Shown here piece by piece: positions 15,375-24,826 of a stretch of 39,383 nucleotides of DNA; positions within the stretch are counted from its first letter, which is position 1, and each line of letters opens with the position of its first letter. The notes beneath the pieces are model-generated. The model saw only the letters and a program-made list of their open reading frames with translations. It had not been told where the DNA came from and did no database searches. Both the position numbers and the translations under genes were made by a program. Origin of the DNA: Flavobacteriaceae bacterium (lineage in GTDB: Bacteria > Bacteroidota > Bacteroidia > Flavobacteriales > Weeksellaceae); contig JAITMJ010000147.1 of NCBI GenBank assembly GCA_031277475.1, forward strand, positions 1 through 39,383. Reading direction: 5' to 3'.

Positions 15375-17318
15375 TTATTCTTTTATAAATTTAATGGATT
15401 GATTATCAACATTTAAAATATAAATTCCTTTCTGAAAACCGGAAACATCCACAGAATTTCCATTGAACATTTTTACCAATTTTCCCGAAATATCGTAAAT
15501 TCTCCTCCCCCCGACCCCCTCCGAAGGAGGGGGAGTCAGCGTTGTTCCCCCTTTGGGGGAAAGGGGGCTTATGTACAAAATATTTTTCACAGGATTCGGA
15601 TAAACGGCAATTTTATTTTTTGAAACTTCTGCGGTGCCCATCAAAATCAAGCCGAATTCGTCTGCACCCATATCCGGAATGATGGTGCTTCTGGTTTCTC
15701 CGTCAATGTCCGTAGTTGCGCCGCCGGGAATTAATGTTCCCAAATTGTCAAGCGTAGGATTGTCGGCTAAATTCAAATGCAAATTGGAGAAGGAAGTGAA
15801 CACCGGTAAAATATTTTTGGAATTGGTATTTCCACCGAAACCGGCTTGCAATGCCGCCAAATTTGCTCTCGCCGAACCGATAAATCCGAGATTTTGTGTG
15901 GAATAATAATCGTTGTAATCAATATTGCTGAAAATATTGTTGTTTGAATTCACACTATAAATGGCGTAGCGATTGCCTATGGTTTGAGAATTAACGAAAA
16001 TATTATTTCTCAAATCGAGGGCTCCGACTGCCGTAACGCCCGAACCAATCATCATCGCCGCCGTAATGCCTTCGGGTGCAAATTGATCGAGTCTCATATA
16101 GATAGTGTTGTTATAAATTTTATAGCCGGTTCCGGAGTTTACATAAATTCCCCAACCATTATCGCTAAATGCAGTGCCGTCCCAACCGTCTGCAGCGATG
16201 TCGAAAATAAAATTGTTGAAAATATTGTTGGTTCCTGTCGTATTACTTGCATTCAGCATAATACCCACAGCCCCGTAAGGACCGTTTTGTTTGATGAACA
16301 TAATTTGGTTGTTCGTAATAGACACGCCTGTAGTTGGGTTAGTGCCATTGTCCAAAAGCCAAATACCGGCAATCGAAACATTATTGATTTGTGTTAAATC
16401 TGCAATGGTATTGTCGGAAATCGTAATATTGGAGTCTATGATACTGGGAGCAACCAACATTCCCATCACGAAATTGCTGTTATGAGTGATATTGTGAATC
16501 TCGTTGTTTTTCACTACCGCATTTTTTGTTCCGGGACCAATCCAGAATCCTGTTTTTTGGTTCGTAACAATGCCGGACGGAATATTTCCAACGTTGTTAT
16601 TTTCCAACAAAACGCCATCAATACCCTCGGTGTAAATGCCCGTACCGGATAAAGCATTTGTGCCTGAAGCGTCTAAATTAGAGTTTTTCACGGTGAAATT
16701 GGTGTTGTTCGGATCCGCATTTGCCCGAGCAAAAATTCCCATAAACGCCTTTTGAACAGAAACATTGTCTATCGTTACATCTTTGAAATCTCCCGGTGCT
16801 GTGTTTGTACTATTAGTAAGGATAATGGCGGAACTTAATTGAGTGCCATTGATAAATACTGCATTTTTCAAGGTAATATTCGTGTTTCGGACACCTGCGG
16901 CAGAAGCCACATGAAGCACTTGCGATGAACTTGTTCCGGTATTGTTAAATGTTAAATTACGCGTAGTTCCGTCTGCGGTGTTCGAGCCGTCTATCGTAAC
17001 ATTACTTCCATTAATCTTTACCAATGCGGCACCTGCTAAATTTCCCGAAATCGTAGCCGTAGTTCCGGCGGTCGGTTTTATGGTAACAGAAGTGTAAGTA
17101 GTGCTGTTGTTCAATACTGCCGCCGCAGTTTCCGTAGTATTTCCCGAAACGTTGATTTGGATAACGCCCTGATGTGTTCCCGCATTGATGGCATCAAACG
17201 ATGCTTTCAAAGTGGTATAGTTCGCTGACGGCGTTCCCGATGACGCAGTCACATTAATTGCCTGTGCAAAATTCATTACAGAGACAATGATTCCTAAAAA
17301 TGTAAAGATTTTTTTCAT
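15375..17318 (-). CDS. T9SS-exported beta-helix surface protein with repeat element in its sorting domain
   Basis: A 647-residue protein with a signal peptide (KKIFTFLGIIVSVMNFAQA). The main part is rich in Asn, Thr and Gly and shows the pattern of a right-handed parallel beta-helix (repeats such as NVTIDGSN, NITLKNAVF, DVTIDNVSV, NFTVKNSNL, NITISDNTI), usual for adhesins or polysaccharide-binding surface proteins. The C-terminal domain VYPNPVKNILYIS...RIYDISGKLVKMF...GIYILNV is a type A T9SS signal. Between ILYIS and RIYDISG about 22 residues (PLSPKGGTTLTPPPSEGVGG) come from a GC-rich palindromic DNA element at 15502-15570. The start at 17318 matches the signal peptide and lies 20 bp after the -7 box; an upstream in-frame start at 17369 would overlap the promoter. 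Confidence 0.85.
   Translation of the reverse strand: MKKIFTFLGIIVSVMNFAQAINVTASSGTPSANYTTLKASFDAINAGTHQGVIQINVSGNTTETAAAVLNNSTTYTSVTIKPTAGTTATISGNLAGAALVKINGSNVTIDGSNTADGTTRNLTFNNTGTSSSQVLHVASAAGVRNTNITLKNAVFINGTQLSSAIILTNSTNTAPGDFKDVTIDNVSVQKAFMGIFARANADPNNTNFTVKNSNLDASGTNALSGTGIYTEGIDGVLLENNNVGNIPSGIVTNQKTGFWIGPGTKNAVVKNNEIHNITHNSNFVMGMLVAPSIIDSNITISDNTIADLTQINNVSIAGIWLLDNGTNPTTGVSITNNQIMFIKQNGPYGAVGIMLNASNTTGTNNIFNNFIFDIAADGWDGTAFSDNGWGIYVNSGTGYKIYNNTIYMRLDQFAPEGITAAMMIGSGVTAVGALDLRNNIFVNSQTIGNRYAIYSVNSNNNIFSNIDYNDYYSTQNLGFIGSARANLAALQAGFGGNTNSKNILPVFTSFSNLHLNLADNPTLDNLGTLIPGGATTDIDGETRSTIIPDMGADEFGLILMGTAEVSKNKIAVYPNPVKNILYISPLSPKGGTTLTPPPSEGVGGRRIYDISGKLVKMFNGNSVDVSGFQKGIYILNVDNQSIKFIKE
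15502..15570. repeat. GC-rich palindromic element inside a coding sequence
   Basis: CCCCCTTTGGGGGAAAGGGGGC (15547-15568, given here in parts: CCCCC, TTTGGGGG, AAAGGGGGC) belongs to the same family as 38227-38249 and 38413-38434. A second palindrome, CCCCCTCC-GAA-GGAGGGGG, lies at 15515-15533. The element keeps the reading frame of the surface protein gene open. Confidence 0.75.
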
Positions 17319-17338
17319 TCTTAATAAAAATTTTTCTG

Positions 17339-17390
17339 CAAAGTTGGGATGTTTTTTAATGCGTGTCAATCCCCAGAAATAGTGATTTTT
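17339..17390 (-). promoter_or_regulatory. Promoter of the T9SS surface protein gene with shared 25-bp element
   Basis: The 25-bp element (17366-17390) reads on the minus strand into TTG, then 20 bp, then CAACTTTG (17339-17346), then 20 bp to the ATG at 17318. Layout and spacing equal those of the M23 promoter. Confidence 0.7.
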
Positions 17391-17402
17391 GGCTGTTGGC
17401 TT

Positions 17403-17488
17403 TTGGCTAATTGCATGTCACGCTGAGCAATGTCATCCTGATCCTGTCGAAGGGCTGTCGCACCCCGAACCTCGCACCTCGCACCTCG
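17403..17488. repeat. Dispersed TGTCACGCTGAGC/CTGTCGAAGG element and heptanucleotide array
   Basis: TGTCACGCTGAGC (17416-17428) and CCTGATCCTGTCGAAGGG form a degenerate copy of the element near 10495 and 33081. The heptanucleotide array CACCCCGAACCTCGCACCTCG follows. Both sit between the two divergent promoters that carry the 25-bp element. Confidence 0.6.
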
Positions 17489-17540
17489 AAAAATCACTAT
17501 TTCTGGGGATTGATTTTTTTAATTTAAACCCTTTACTTTG
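17489..17540 (+). promoter_or_regulatory. Promoter-like region of the histidine kinase gene with shared 25-bp element
   Basis: The 25-bp element (17489-17513) ends in TTG at 17510-17512. After 20 bp comes TTACTTTG (17533-17540), one base from the -7 consensus. Only 4 bp then remain to the ATG, so the transcript would be leaderless if this is the start site. The copy is an exact inverted repeat of 17366-17390. Confidence 0.6.
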
Positions 17541-17544
17541 CAAA

Positions 17545-19485
17545 ATGAAAAAATATATTCTCATATTTTTATCGGTTTTGTGGTGTTCTACGCTGTTTGG
17601 GCAAAACAATTCCACAATAGACAGCCTGCAACGGCTCATCAAAAAGTCTAAAAATGATACCAATAAAGTGAATTTGCTTTTTGATTTGATGAGCGAATAT
17701 TCCAACAACAACCCTAAAAAAAGCAGAGAACTTATAGAGGAAGCCGGAAAATTGAGCCATAATTTAAAATATCAAAAAGGGATTATTCGGTACAATGAAA
17801 ATATGGGATTTATATATACTCAAAAATCCAAATATGATTCCGCAATATGGCATCTTAACCGAGTGCTTGATTTATATGAAAAAGAAAAAGACTCGCTGAA
17901 TATCGGATATACGCTGATTAGGATTGGTGAAAGATATAATTATAAAGGAGATTATGAAAACGGACTTCGATATATCACCAATGCAAGAAAAATATTGGAT
18001 AATCACGATATTCCGCAGATAAAAAAAGCACAGATAGAATTCATGGTTGCCAGTTCTTACAATGGAATGTTGGATTATAAAAATGCTATAGCACACGGCG
18101 AAAAAGCAGCAGCCATATACAAAACAACCGATGCGGAATTTAGTTTAATGGCAACACTCAACAATTTGGGAGAATATTATCAAAAAGCGGAAATGTTTTC
18201 GGAAGCAGAAAAAACTTATATGGAAGCATTGGCTATCTGCCGAAAATTAGATCGTCCCTTCGAAGAAGTCATTATTAATGAAGGTATGGCAAACCTTATG
18301 CTGCTGAAAAATCAGCCTGCAGAAATGAAGAAATATATAGACAGAATATTCGAGATTTTAGCAACACCCGATTTCTCAAATATTTATGATGAAATGTTAG
18401 CCCATCAATATCTCGCACAATATTATTATATCACCGGTAATTTAACAAGGGCTAAAGAAGAAGCGGAAAAATCTTTGAAAATGGCTGAAAGCGATAATAA
18501 TACCGAAGTAAAAATAACCATTCTTGATTTATTAGCCAATATAAGTGCCGCACAACACGATTTCCCGACTTCATTGAAATATTCCGGAGAGGTAGAAAAA
18601 TTGCGTTCCGGTATTTTCAACGAAAACCTCGCACAAAAAGTCGCCGATATGCGCACCAAATACGACACCGAGAAAAAAGAAATCCAAATAAAATCTCAGC
18701 AAACCGAATTAAAACAAAAAACAAAAATCAATACCATTCTCATCATCGCAATAGCATTGTTAATCCTCGTTTTAGCGTTGATATACCGAATGTACAGAAA
18801 CAGACAAAAATTACAACAAATAAAAATAGCCGAACTCGAAAAAGAAAAACAACTATCTGCCGCACAATCTCTGCTGAAAGGTCAGGAAGAAGAAAGAGGA
18901 AGAATAGCCCAAGACCTTCACGACGGACTCGGCGGTTTGCTGAGCGGTGTAAAATTACAATTAGGAGCAATGAAAGGAAATCTCGTATTAACGGAAGAAA
19001 ACGGTGCACTGTTCAATCGTGCCATCGGAAAATTAGATGAATCGATCTCGGAAATGCGCCGCGTAGCGCACAATATGATGCCGGAAGCATTGTTAAAACT
19101 CGGTTTGCAACAAGCCTTGCAAGATTATTGCGAAAACCTCAATATTTTGCAGAAACTCCGCATCAATACAGAATTTCACGGTTTGGAACAAAGAATGGAA
19201 TCCTCTACGGAAGTCATCATTTACCGAATCATACAAGAATTGCTGAACAACAGCATCAAACATTCCGGTGCTACATCCGTTTTGCTACAAGTGATGAGGC
19301 AAGAAAATACGCTTTCCGTAACGGTGGAAGACAATGGCAAAGGTTTCGATGTAGCCGAAACTGACGAAAAATCCGGAATCGGTTTGCAAAATATCCGCAG
19401 CCGCGTAAACTATTTGCGCGGAAAAATCGACATCAAATCCGAACCCGGAAAAGGAACCTCGGTTTATATGGAATGTGAGGTGTGA
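17545..19485 (+). CDS. TPR sensor histidine kinase (HisKA_3/NarX-LytS type), orphan
   Basis: A 646-residue membrane sensor. A signal peptide (KKYILIFLSVLWCSTLFGQ) leads a periplasmic part with TPR repeats (about 40-380). A coiled stretch follows, then one membrane span (INTILIIAIALLILVLALIY). The cytosolic kinase begins with EEERGRIAQDLHDGLGG, in which H459 is the predicted phosphorylated His of HisKA_3, and ends with an HATPase_c domain (ELLNNSIKHSG, VEDNGKGFD, GIGLQNIRSRV). Such kinases normally pair with a LuxR-type response regulator encoded next door, but none is here: secA follows. The start at 17545 fits the signal peptide. The gene carries the same upstream element as the M23 and surface protein genes. 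Confidence 0.9.
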   Translation: MKKYILIFLSVLWCSTLFGQNNSTIDSLQRLIKKSKNDTNKVNLLFDLMSEYSNNNPKKSRELIEEAGKLSHNLKYQKGIIRYNENMGFIYTQKSKYDSAIWHLNRVLDLYEKEKDSLNIGYTLIRIGERYNYKGDYENGLRYITNARKILDNHDIPQIKKAQIEFMVASSYNGMLDYKNAIAHGEKAAAIYKTTDAEFSLMATLNNLGEYYQKAEMFSEAEKTYMEALAICRKLDRPFEEVIINEGMANLMLLKNQPAEMKKYIDRIFEILATPDFSNIYDEMLAHQYLAQYYYITGNLTRAKEEAEKSLKMAESDNNTEVKITILDLLANISAAQHDFPTSLKYSGEVEKLRSGIFNENLAQKVADMRTKYDTEKKEIQIKSQQTELKQKTKINTILIIAIALLILVLALIYRMYRNRQKLQQIKIAELEKEKQLSAAQSLLKGQEEERGRIAQDLHDGLGGLLSGVKLQLGAMKGNLVLTEENGALFNRAIGKLDESISEMRRVAHNMMPEALLKLGLQQALQDYCENLNILQKLRINTEFHGLEQRMESSTEVIIYRIIQELLNNSIKHSGATSVLLQVMRQENTLSVTVEDNGKGFDVAETDEKSGIGLQNIRSRVNYLRGKIDIKSEPGKGTSVYMECEV

Positions 19486-19497
19486 AGGATTAGCGAT

Positions 19498-19550
19498 AAA
19501 TGATAAATGATGAATGATGAATCATCAAACTTCAATCATCAATTATGAAA
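19498..19550. repeat. AT-rich heptanucleotide array
   Basis: GATAAAT, GATAAAT, GATGAAT and GATGAAT follow each other every seven bases, then related ATCAT units. It lies just past the histidine kinase stop. Confidence 0.5.
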
Positions 19551-19680
19551 TTAAATCCATCGAAAATTTAAATAAAACGGAGATACTCATAATTTTTTTT
19601 AGTGCAGCGTTGTACAGAAGTGCCGAACTTGTAGCAATTTTTATGCCCACATCCCTCCACCGATTTTCATTAATTTTGAG

Positions 19681-19688
19681 TATATTTG
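19681..19688 (+). promoter_or_regulatory. -7 box upstream of secA
   Basis: TATATTTG matches TAnnTTTG and lies 22 bp before the secA ATG. No clear -33 TTG stands at the usual distance. Confidence 0.45.
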
Positions 19689-19710
19689 CAGGCTGAATTT
19701 TAAAAAAATT

Positions 19711-22700
19711 ATGAGTCTTTTTAATAAAATCCTTAAAAGTTTTTTGGGCGATAAAAACGCGAACGACTTGAAAGAGGTGAAAACCACAGTCGCTAAAATA
19801 AAAGCCGCCGAACCGAACATCACAGAACTTTCGGACGACGGACTTCGGGAAAAAACATTGGAATTCAAAGAAAAAATAAAAGCCGCATCAGCGGAAATCA
19901 CTTCGCAAATCGAGCAAATAAAAGAGCAAATCGGCAATACATCAAATATTGACGAAAAAGAAGCACTATTCGGAAAAATTGAAACGCTGAAAAAAGAATC
20001 CTACGAAGTAGAAGAAAAAGTTTTAATCCAAATTCTGCCCGAAGCATTCGCATTGATAAAAGAAACCGCGAAAAGATTAGTGGAAAACGGCGGTCTGGAA
20101 GTGCAGGCAAACGATTACGACAAAGAACTCGCAACTACCAAAGATTTCGTGGAAATTCGCGGCGACAAAGCCTTTTGGAAAAATTCGTGGAACGCCGCCG
20201 GAACGCCCATCGTTTGGGATATGATTCATTACGACGTTCAATTTATCGGAGGCGTGGTTTTGCACAGCGGAAAAATTGCGGAAATGGCTACCGGCGAAGG
20301 AAAAACATTGGTCGGAACTCTGCCGATTTACCTCAATGCACTTCCCGGAAGAGGCGTTCATGTGGTTACCGTAAACGATTATCTCGCAAAAAGAGACTCC
20401 GCGTGGATGGGACCGCTTTATCAATTTCACGGCTTGACAATTGATTGCATTGATAATCATCAACCCAATTCGGACGGAAGAAGAAAAGCCTACAATTCCG
20501 ACATTACCTACGGAACCAACAACGAATTCGGCTTCGATTATTTGCGGGACAATATGGTGGCTTCGCCAAATGAACTCGTGCAGCGCGAACTCAATTTTGC
20601 GATTGTGGACGAGGTAGATTCCGTATTAATCGACGATGCCAGAACACCGCTCATCATTTCAGGACCCGTTCCGCAAGGCGACAGACAAGAGTTTGACGTG
20701 CTGAAACCCTCGGTGGACAGAATTGTGGAAATTCAAAAAAGAACCATTTCCGGCGTTCTCGGCGAGGCAAGAAAACTAATCGCCGCAGGAAATACAAAAG
20801 ACGGCGGTTTTAAACTTTTGCAAGCCTATCGCGGACTTCCGAAAAATAAACATCTGATAAAATTCCTCTCCGAAAGCGGAATCAAAACGCTGCTCCAAAA
20901 AACCGAAGCGCAATATATGCAGGACAACAACCGCGATATGCCGCTCGTGGACAAAGACCTTTATTTCACAATCGACGAAAAAAACAATCAAGTGGAACTC
21001 ACCGATAAAGGCGTGGAATATATGTCGCAAGGAAATTCCGACCCGAACTTTTTTGTGCTTCAAGACATCGGAACCGAAATCGCCGAATTGGAAGCGAAAA
21101 ATCTTTCCAAAGATGCCGAATTTGAGGCTAAAGAAAAACTTTTTGCAGATTTTGCCGAAAAATCCGAACGCATTCACACGATGAGCCAACTTCTGAAAGC
21201 CTACACTTTGTTTGAAAAAGACGATGAATATGTGGTAATGGAAGGCGAAGTGAAAATCGTGGACGAACAAACCGGACGTATTATGGAAGGCAGACGATAT
21301 TCGGACGGTCTCCATCAAGCCATCGAAGCCAAAGAAAACGTGAAAATTGAAGCGGCTACGCAAACATTTGCCACAATTACGCTTCAAAATTATTTCCGAA
21401 TGTACAACAAACTTGCGGGAATGACGGGAACTGCCGAAACCGAAGCCGGAGAATTTTGGCAAATTTACAAATTGGATGTGGTCGTGATTCCTACAAACAG
21501 ATCCATCATTCGGGATGACAGGCACGATTTGGTGTACAAAACCAACCGCGAAAAATACAACGCCGTCATCGAAGAAATCGAGAATTTAACAGAGAAAGGA
21601 AGACCCGTTTTGGTGGGAACAACTTCGGTGGAAATCTCGCAATTATTATCCAAAGCATTGCAACTGAGGAAAATTCAGCATCAGGTTTTGAATGCCAAAC
21701 TTCACAAAAAAGAAGCGGACATCGTAGCGGAAGCGGGAAAATCCAAAGCCGTAACCATCGCTACAAATATGGCGGGAAGAGGAACCGACATCAAACTTCG
21801 CGAAGGTGTGAAAGAAGCGGGCGGACTTGCCATCATCGGAACCGAAAGACACGATTCCAGACGCGTGGACAGGCAGCTTCGCGGAAGATCGGGAAGACAA
21901 GGAGATCCGGGAAGCTCGCAGTTTTATGTTTCGTTGGAAGATAATTTGATGCGGCTTTTCGGCTCGGAAAGAATTGCAAAAATGATGGACAGATTGGGAC
22001 ACAAGGAAGGCGAAGTGATTCAACATTCGATGATTACGAAATCCATCGAGCGCGCTCAGAAAAAAGTGGAAGAAAACAATTTCGGAATCCGAAAAAGACT
22101 TTTGGAATACGACGACGTGATGAACAAACAGCGAGACGTGATTTACAAAAGAAGAAAAAATGCGCTTTTCGGTGACCACTTGAAATACGACATCGCAAAT
22201 ATGATTTACGACGTTTCGTTTTCCATCGTAAATAAAGGAAAAATGACGGGTATTTTCAAAGATTTTGAATACGAAATCATTAAAAATTTCACGATGGAAT
22301 CGCCGGTTTCCGAAGCCGATTTTAAAAATAAACAAGTTCAGGAACTCACCACTATTTTGTTTGAGGCTGCCCAAGAAGATTATCGAAAAAAATTGGAATT
22401 GATGAAAGAAAAAGCCTTTCCGATTATTGAAAACGTTTACAAAACGCAAGGAAAAAATTTCAAAATGATTCAAGTTCCTTTTACCGAAGGACAAAAAACG
22501 ATGACCATCGTTACCGATTTGGAAAAGGCTTACGAAACGAAATGCCAAACGCTGATTGACGACTACGAAAAGAACATCACGCTCGCCATCATTGATGAAA
22601 ATTGGAAACTTCACCTTCGGGAAATGGACGATTTGCGGCGTTCGTCTCAAGGTGCGGTTTACGAACAAAAAGATCCGCTCATCATCTACAAGCAAGAATC

Positions 22701-22782
22701 TTTCCACATTTTCAGCGAAATGATCGACAAAATGAACAAAGAAATCATCTCGTTTTTATACAAAGGCGAAATTCCAAAGTGA
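19711..22782 (+). CDS. secA: Preprotein translocase ATPase SecA
   Basis: The 1023-residue motor that drives unfolded proteins through SecYEG at the inner membrane. Visible are the Walker A loop MATGEGKTL (K198), the Walker B/DEAD-type motif DEVD (300-303), [10 protein letters not shown], the second ATPase half ([71 protein letters not shown]) and the helical scaffold ([17 protein letters not shown]). A long segment around residues 345-430 lies between motor motifs, as in other Bacteroidetes SecA. The protein ends at LYKGEIPK and lacks the CxCxxxxxxxxCH zinc tail. It is the export motor that the Sec-signal T9SS cargo of this window would need. Confidence 0.97.
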   Translation: MSLFNKILKSFLGDKNANDLKEVKTTVAKIKAAEPNITELSDDGLREKTLEFKEKIKAASAEITSQIEQIKEQIGNTSNIDEKEALFGKIETLKKESYEVEEKVLIQILPEAFALIKETAKRLVENGGLEVQANDYDKELATTKDFVEIRGDKAFWKNSWNAAGTPIVWDMIHYDVQFIGGVVLHSGKIAEMATGEGKTLVGTLPIYLNALPGRGVHVVTVNDYLAKRDSAWMGPLYQFHGLTIDCIDNHQPNSDGRRKAYNSDITYGTNNEFGFDYLRDNMVASPNELVQRELNFAIVDEVDSVLIDDARTPLIISGPVPQGDRQEFDVLKPSVDRIVEIQKRTISGVLGEARKLIAAGNTKDGGFKLLQAYRGLPKNKHLIKFLSESGIKTLLQKTEAQYMQDNNRDMPLVDKDLYFTIDEKNNQVELTDKGVEYMSQGNSDPNFFVLQDIGTEIAELEAKNLSKDAEFEAKEKLFADFAEKSERIHTMSQLLKAYTLFEKDDEYVVMEGEVKIVDEQTGRIMEGRRYSDGLHQAIEAKENVKIEAATQTFATITLQNYFRMYNKLAGMTGTAETEAGEFWQIYKLDVVVIPTNRSIIRDDRHDLVYKTNREKYNAVIEEIENLTEKGRPVLVGTTSVEISQLLSKALQLRKIQHQVLNAKLHKKEADIVAEAGKSKAVTIATNMAGRGTDIKLREGVKEAGGLAIIGTERHDSRRVDRQLRGRSGRQGDPGSSQFYVSLEDNLMRLFGSERIAKMMDRLGHKEGEVIQHSMITKSIERAQKKVEENNFGIRKRLLEYDDVMNKQRDVIYKRRKNALFGDHLKYDIANMIYDVSFSIVNKGKMTGIFKDFEYEIIKNFTMESPVSEADFKNKQVQELTTILFEAAQEDYRKKLELMKEKAFPIIENVYKTQGKNFKMIQVPFTEGQKTMTIVTDLEKAYETKCQTLIDDYEKNITLAIIDENWKLHLREMDDLRRSSQGAVYEQKDPLIIYKQESFHIFSEMIDKMNKEIISFLYKGEIPK

Positions 22783-22898
22783 TTATCATCCGGCAAAATA
22801 TTTTTGATGCAGTTTTTTATGCGGAAATCCGATTTTCCTAATAATTCTTTTATTGATATAAATTAAATTGATAATCAAATAATTAACAATATTAAAAG

Positions 22899-23315
22899 AT
22901 GTTAAAAATAGACATTCACAGTTTTTCATATAAAAAAGGAATTCCGAAAGATGATTCCGGAAATGGCGGCGGATTTTGTTTTGATTGTCGCGGAATTATG
23001 AATCCCGGAAGAATTGAAAAATATAAAAAATCAACCGGTGCCGACGCTGACGTTCAGGAATATTTGGAAACGCAAACCGAAATGCCAAAATTTTTAGACC
23101 TCATTAAGTGTTTGATTTCCATTAATATAGATAATTATTTGTCCCGAAGTTTTGAAAATTTACAAATCAATTTCGGATGCACCGGCGGGCAACATCGTTC
23201 GGTTTATGCGGCGGTAAAAATTGCGAAATTTATTAAAGAAAAATATCCTCAAACCAAAGTGAAAATCACGCACGACGAACAATCTGCTTTAAGCATTGAA
23301 CCTCGTAACTCGTAA
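22899..23315 (+). CDS. Free-standing RapZ C-terminal domain protein
   Basis: A 138-residue protein matching only the C-terminal domain of RapZ/YvcJ: ILIHSFSYKKG-like start (IDIHSFSYKKGIPKD), FDCRGIMNPGR, and the signature FGCTGGQHRSVYAAVKIA. The N-terminal P-loop kinase domain of full-length RapZ is absent. In E. coli this C-terminal domain binds small RNAs and controls GlmS mRNA, hence amino-sugar synthesis. The MurU-like gene 17 bp downstream supports a link to cell-wall sugars. The last codons (EPRNS) fall in a CTCGTAA heptanucleotide repeat, which may have replaced the original C terminus. Confidence 0.85.
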   Translation: MLKIDIHSFSYKKGIPKDDSGNGGGFCFDCRGIMNPGRIEKYKKSTGADADVQEYLETQTEMPKFLDLIKCLISINIDNYLSRSFENLQINFGCTGGQHRSVYAAVKIAKFIKEKYPQTKVKITHDEQSALSIEPRNS

Positions 23316-23332
23316 AACTTGTAACTCAAATT

Positions 23333-24046
23333 ATGAAGTCTCTCATTTTTGCGGCAGGAAAAGGAACTCGGCTGAAACCTTTTACAGATCATCATCCGAA
23401 AGCACTGGTTTTGGTGAACGGAATTTCATTGATGGAAAGAAACATCAAATATCTTCAAAGTTTCGGAATCAATGATTTCGTAGTTAATGTTCATCATTTC
23501 GGCGAACAAATAGTAGAATTTCTGAAAAAAAACAGCAATTTCGGTGCAAAAATTGAAATTTCCAATGAGAAAAACGAACTTTTGGAAACTGGCGGAGGAT
23601 TGATGTTTGCAAGGAAATTTTTGGATTTTGGGGAAGATTTTTTAGTAATGAATGTCGATATTCTCACAGATTTGAACATTTCGGATTTCGTAAAATTTCA
23701 TAAAGAAAAAAGAGATTTTGCTACTTTAGCCGTTTCAGACAGAAACAGTTCACGGAAATTGTTTTTTAATGATGAGATGATTTTGCGCGGCTGGATCAAT
23801 ATCTCAACCGGCGAACAACGGCTTGTGGAATTTAATAAAGATTTTAAAGCATTGGCTTTCAGTGGAATACATTGTATAAATCCGAAAATATTCGATAAAA
23901 TAAAAAGAACCGGAAAATTTTCCATTATGGAAGAATATTTGGATTTGATGTTCACCGAAAAAATCAGAGGCTACAGACATTCTGCTGTTTTGACGGATGT
24001 TGGAAAACCGGAATCCGTATTTGAAGCGGAAAAATGTTTTTTGTAA
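23333..24046 (+). CDS. Sugar-1-phosphate nucleotidyltransferase (MurU-like)
   Basis: A 237-residue nucleotidyltransferase of the Rossmann type: the activation loop AAGKGTRLKPFTDHHPKAL carries the GxGTRLxPxT..PK signature, followed by ETGGGLMFARKFLDFGEDFLVMNVDILTDLN, whose D is a likely metal ligand. The length fits MurU (uridylylation of MurNAc-1-phosphate in peptidoglycan recycling), though other NDP-sugar pyrophosphorylases are possible. A MurNAc/GlcNAc kinase of the AmgK kind, which often lies next to MurU, is not seen here. It forms an operon with the RapZ-like gene. Confidence 0.82.
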   Translation: MKSLIFAAGKGTRLKPFTDHHPKALVLVNGISLMERNIKYLQSFGINDFVVNVHHFGEQIVEFLKKNSNFGAKIEISNEKNELLETGGGLMFARKFLDFGEDFLVMNVDILTDLNISDFVKFHKEKRDFATLAVSDRNSSRKLFFNDEMILRGWINISTGEQRLVEFNKDFKALAFSGIHCINPKIFDKIKRTGKFSIMEEYLDLMFTEKIRGYRHSAVLTDVGKPESVFEAEKCFL

Positions 24047-24157
24047 ACTTAAAGAAATTCCGAATGAAATTTGTTAATTTTATCTCAAATTTTAGATTAC
24101 GAACTTCGATTTTGTTCAGCCTGACCATAAAAACTAACCATTCATAAATACAAAAAA

Positions 24158-24808
24158 ATGCTTACCGTTTTATCAGAAAATTTTTCGCTCGTCAATTCAT
24201 GGATCAATGAACTCCGAAATGTAGAAACACAGACCAACAGAATGGTTTTTCGCAAATCTATGGAACGCATCGGCGAAATTGCGGCTTTTGAAATCAGCAA
24301 AAGTTTGGAACAAAAAGAAATTGAAATTATGACACCTTTGGATAAAATTAAAGTGAAAGAAATTGCGGTTCAGCCCGTAATTACCACTATTTTAAGAGCC
24401 GGAGTTCCATTGTTTCAAGGAATTTTAAATTATTTTGATAAAGCCGATTGCGGATTTGTGGCGGCTTACCGAAAACACGATGCCAACGATTATTTTTCCA
24501 TAAAACAAGATTATCTCACTTGTCCGAATATCGAAGGCAGACCGCTGATAGTCGCCGATCCGATGTTGGCGACCGGCGCGAGTTTAATAGAAGCGATTAA
24601 AGATTTATTGACCAACGGAAATCCCACGCAAATTCACATTGTTTCGGCGATTGCTTCCAAACAAGGCATCGAAACCATTCAAAACGCTTATCCCGAAGCA
24701 AAACTTTGGATTGGTACGGTTGATGAAAAACTGACGGCAAAAGGCTACATCACTCCCGGATTGGGAGATGCCGGAGATTTGTCATACGGCGAAAAACTGC
24801 AACGGTAA
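24158..24808 (+). CDS. upp: Uracil phosphoribosyltransferase
   Basis: A 216-residue enzyme that makes UMP from uracil and PRPP in pyrimidine salvage. The PRPP loop VADPMLATGAS (132-142) and the C-terminal uracil-binding segment YITPGLGDAGD are intact, as are TTILRAGVPLFQG and AAYRKHD. The length is standard. The start at 24158 follows an AT-rich leader. It converges with comF, with only 18 bp between stops. Confidence 0.95.
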   Translation: MLTVLSENFSLVNSWINELRNVETQTNRMVFRKSMERIGEIAAFEISKSLEQKEIEIMTPLDKIKVKEIAVQPVITTILRAGVPLFQGILNYFDKADCGFVAAYRKHDANDYFSIKQDYLTCPNIEGRPLIVADPMLATGASLIEAIKDLLTNGNPTQIHIVSAIASKQGIETIQNAYPEAKLWIGTVDEKLTAKGYITPGLGDAGDLSYGEKLQR

Positions 24809-24826
24809 CCCATTTGAAATTTTGAA

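Noticed and set aside
17389-17544. N-terminal extension of the histidine kinase by 52 codons
   Set aside because: It would translate the dispersed repeats and the promoter element; the signal peptide begins at 17545.
21646-22707. Minus-strand frame of 353 codons opposite secA
   Set aside because: It lies wholly inside secA, and the Phe/His-rich product is typical of antisense reading of this codon use.
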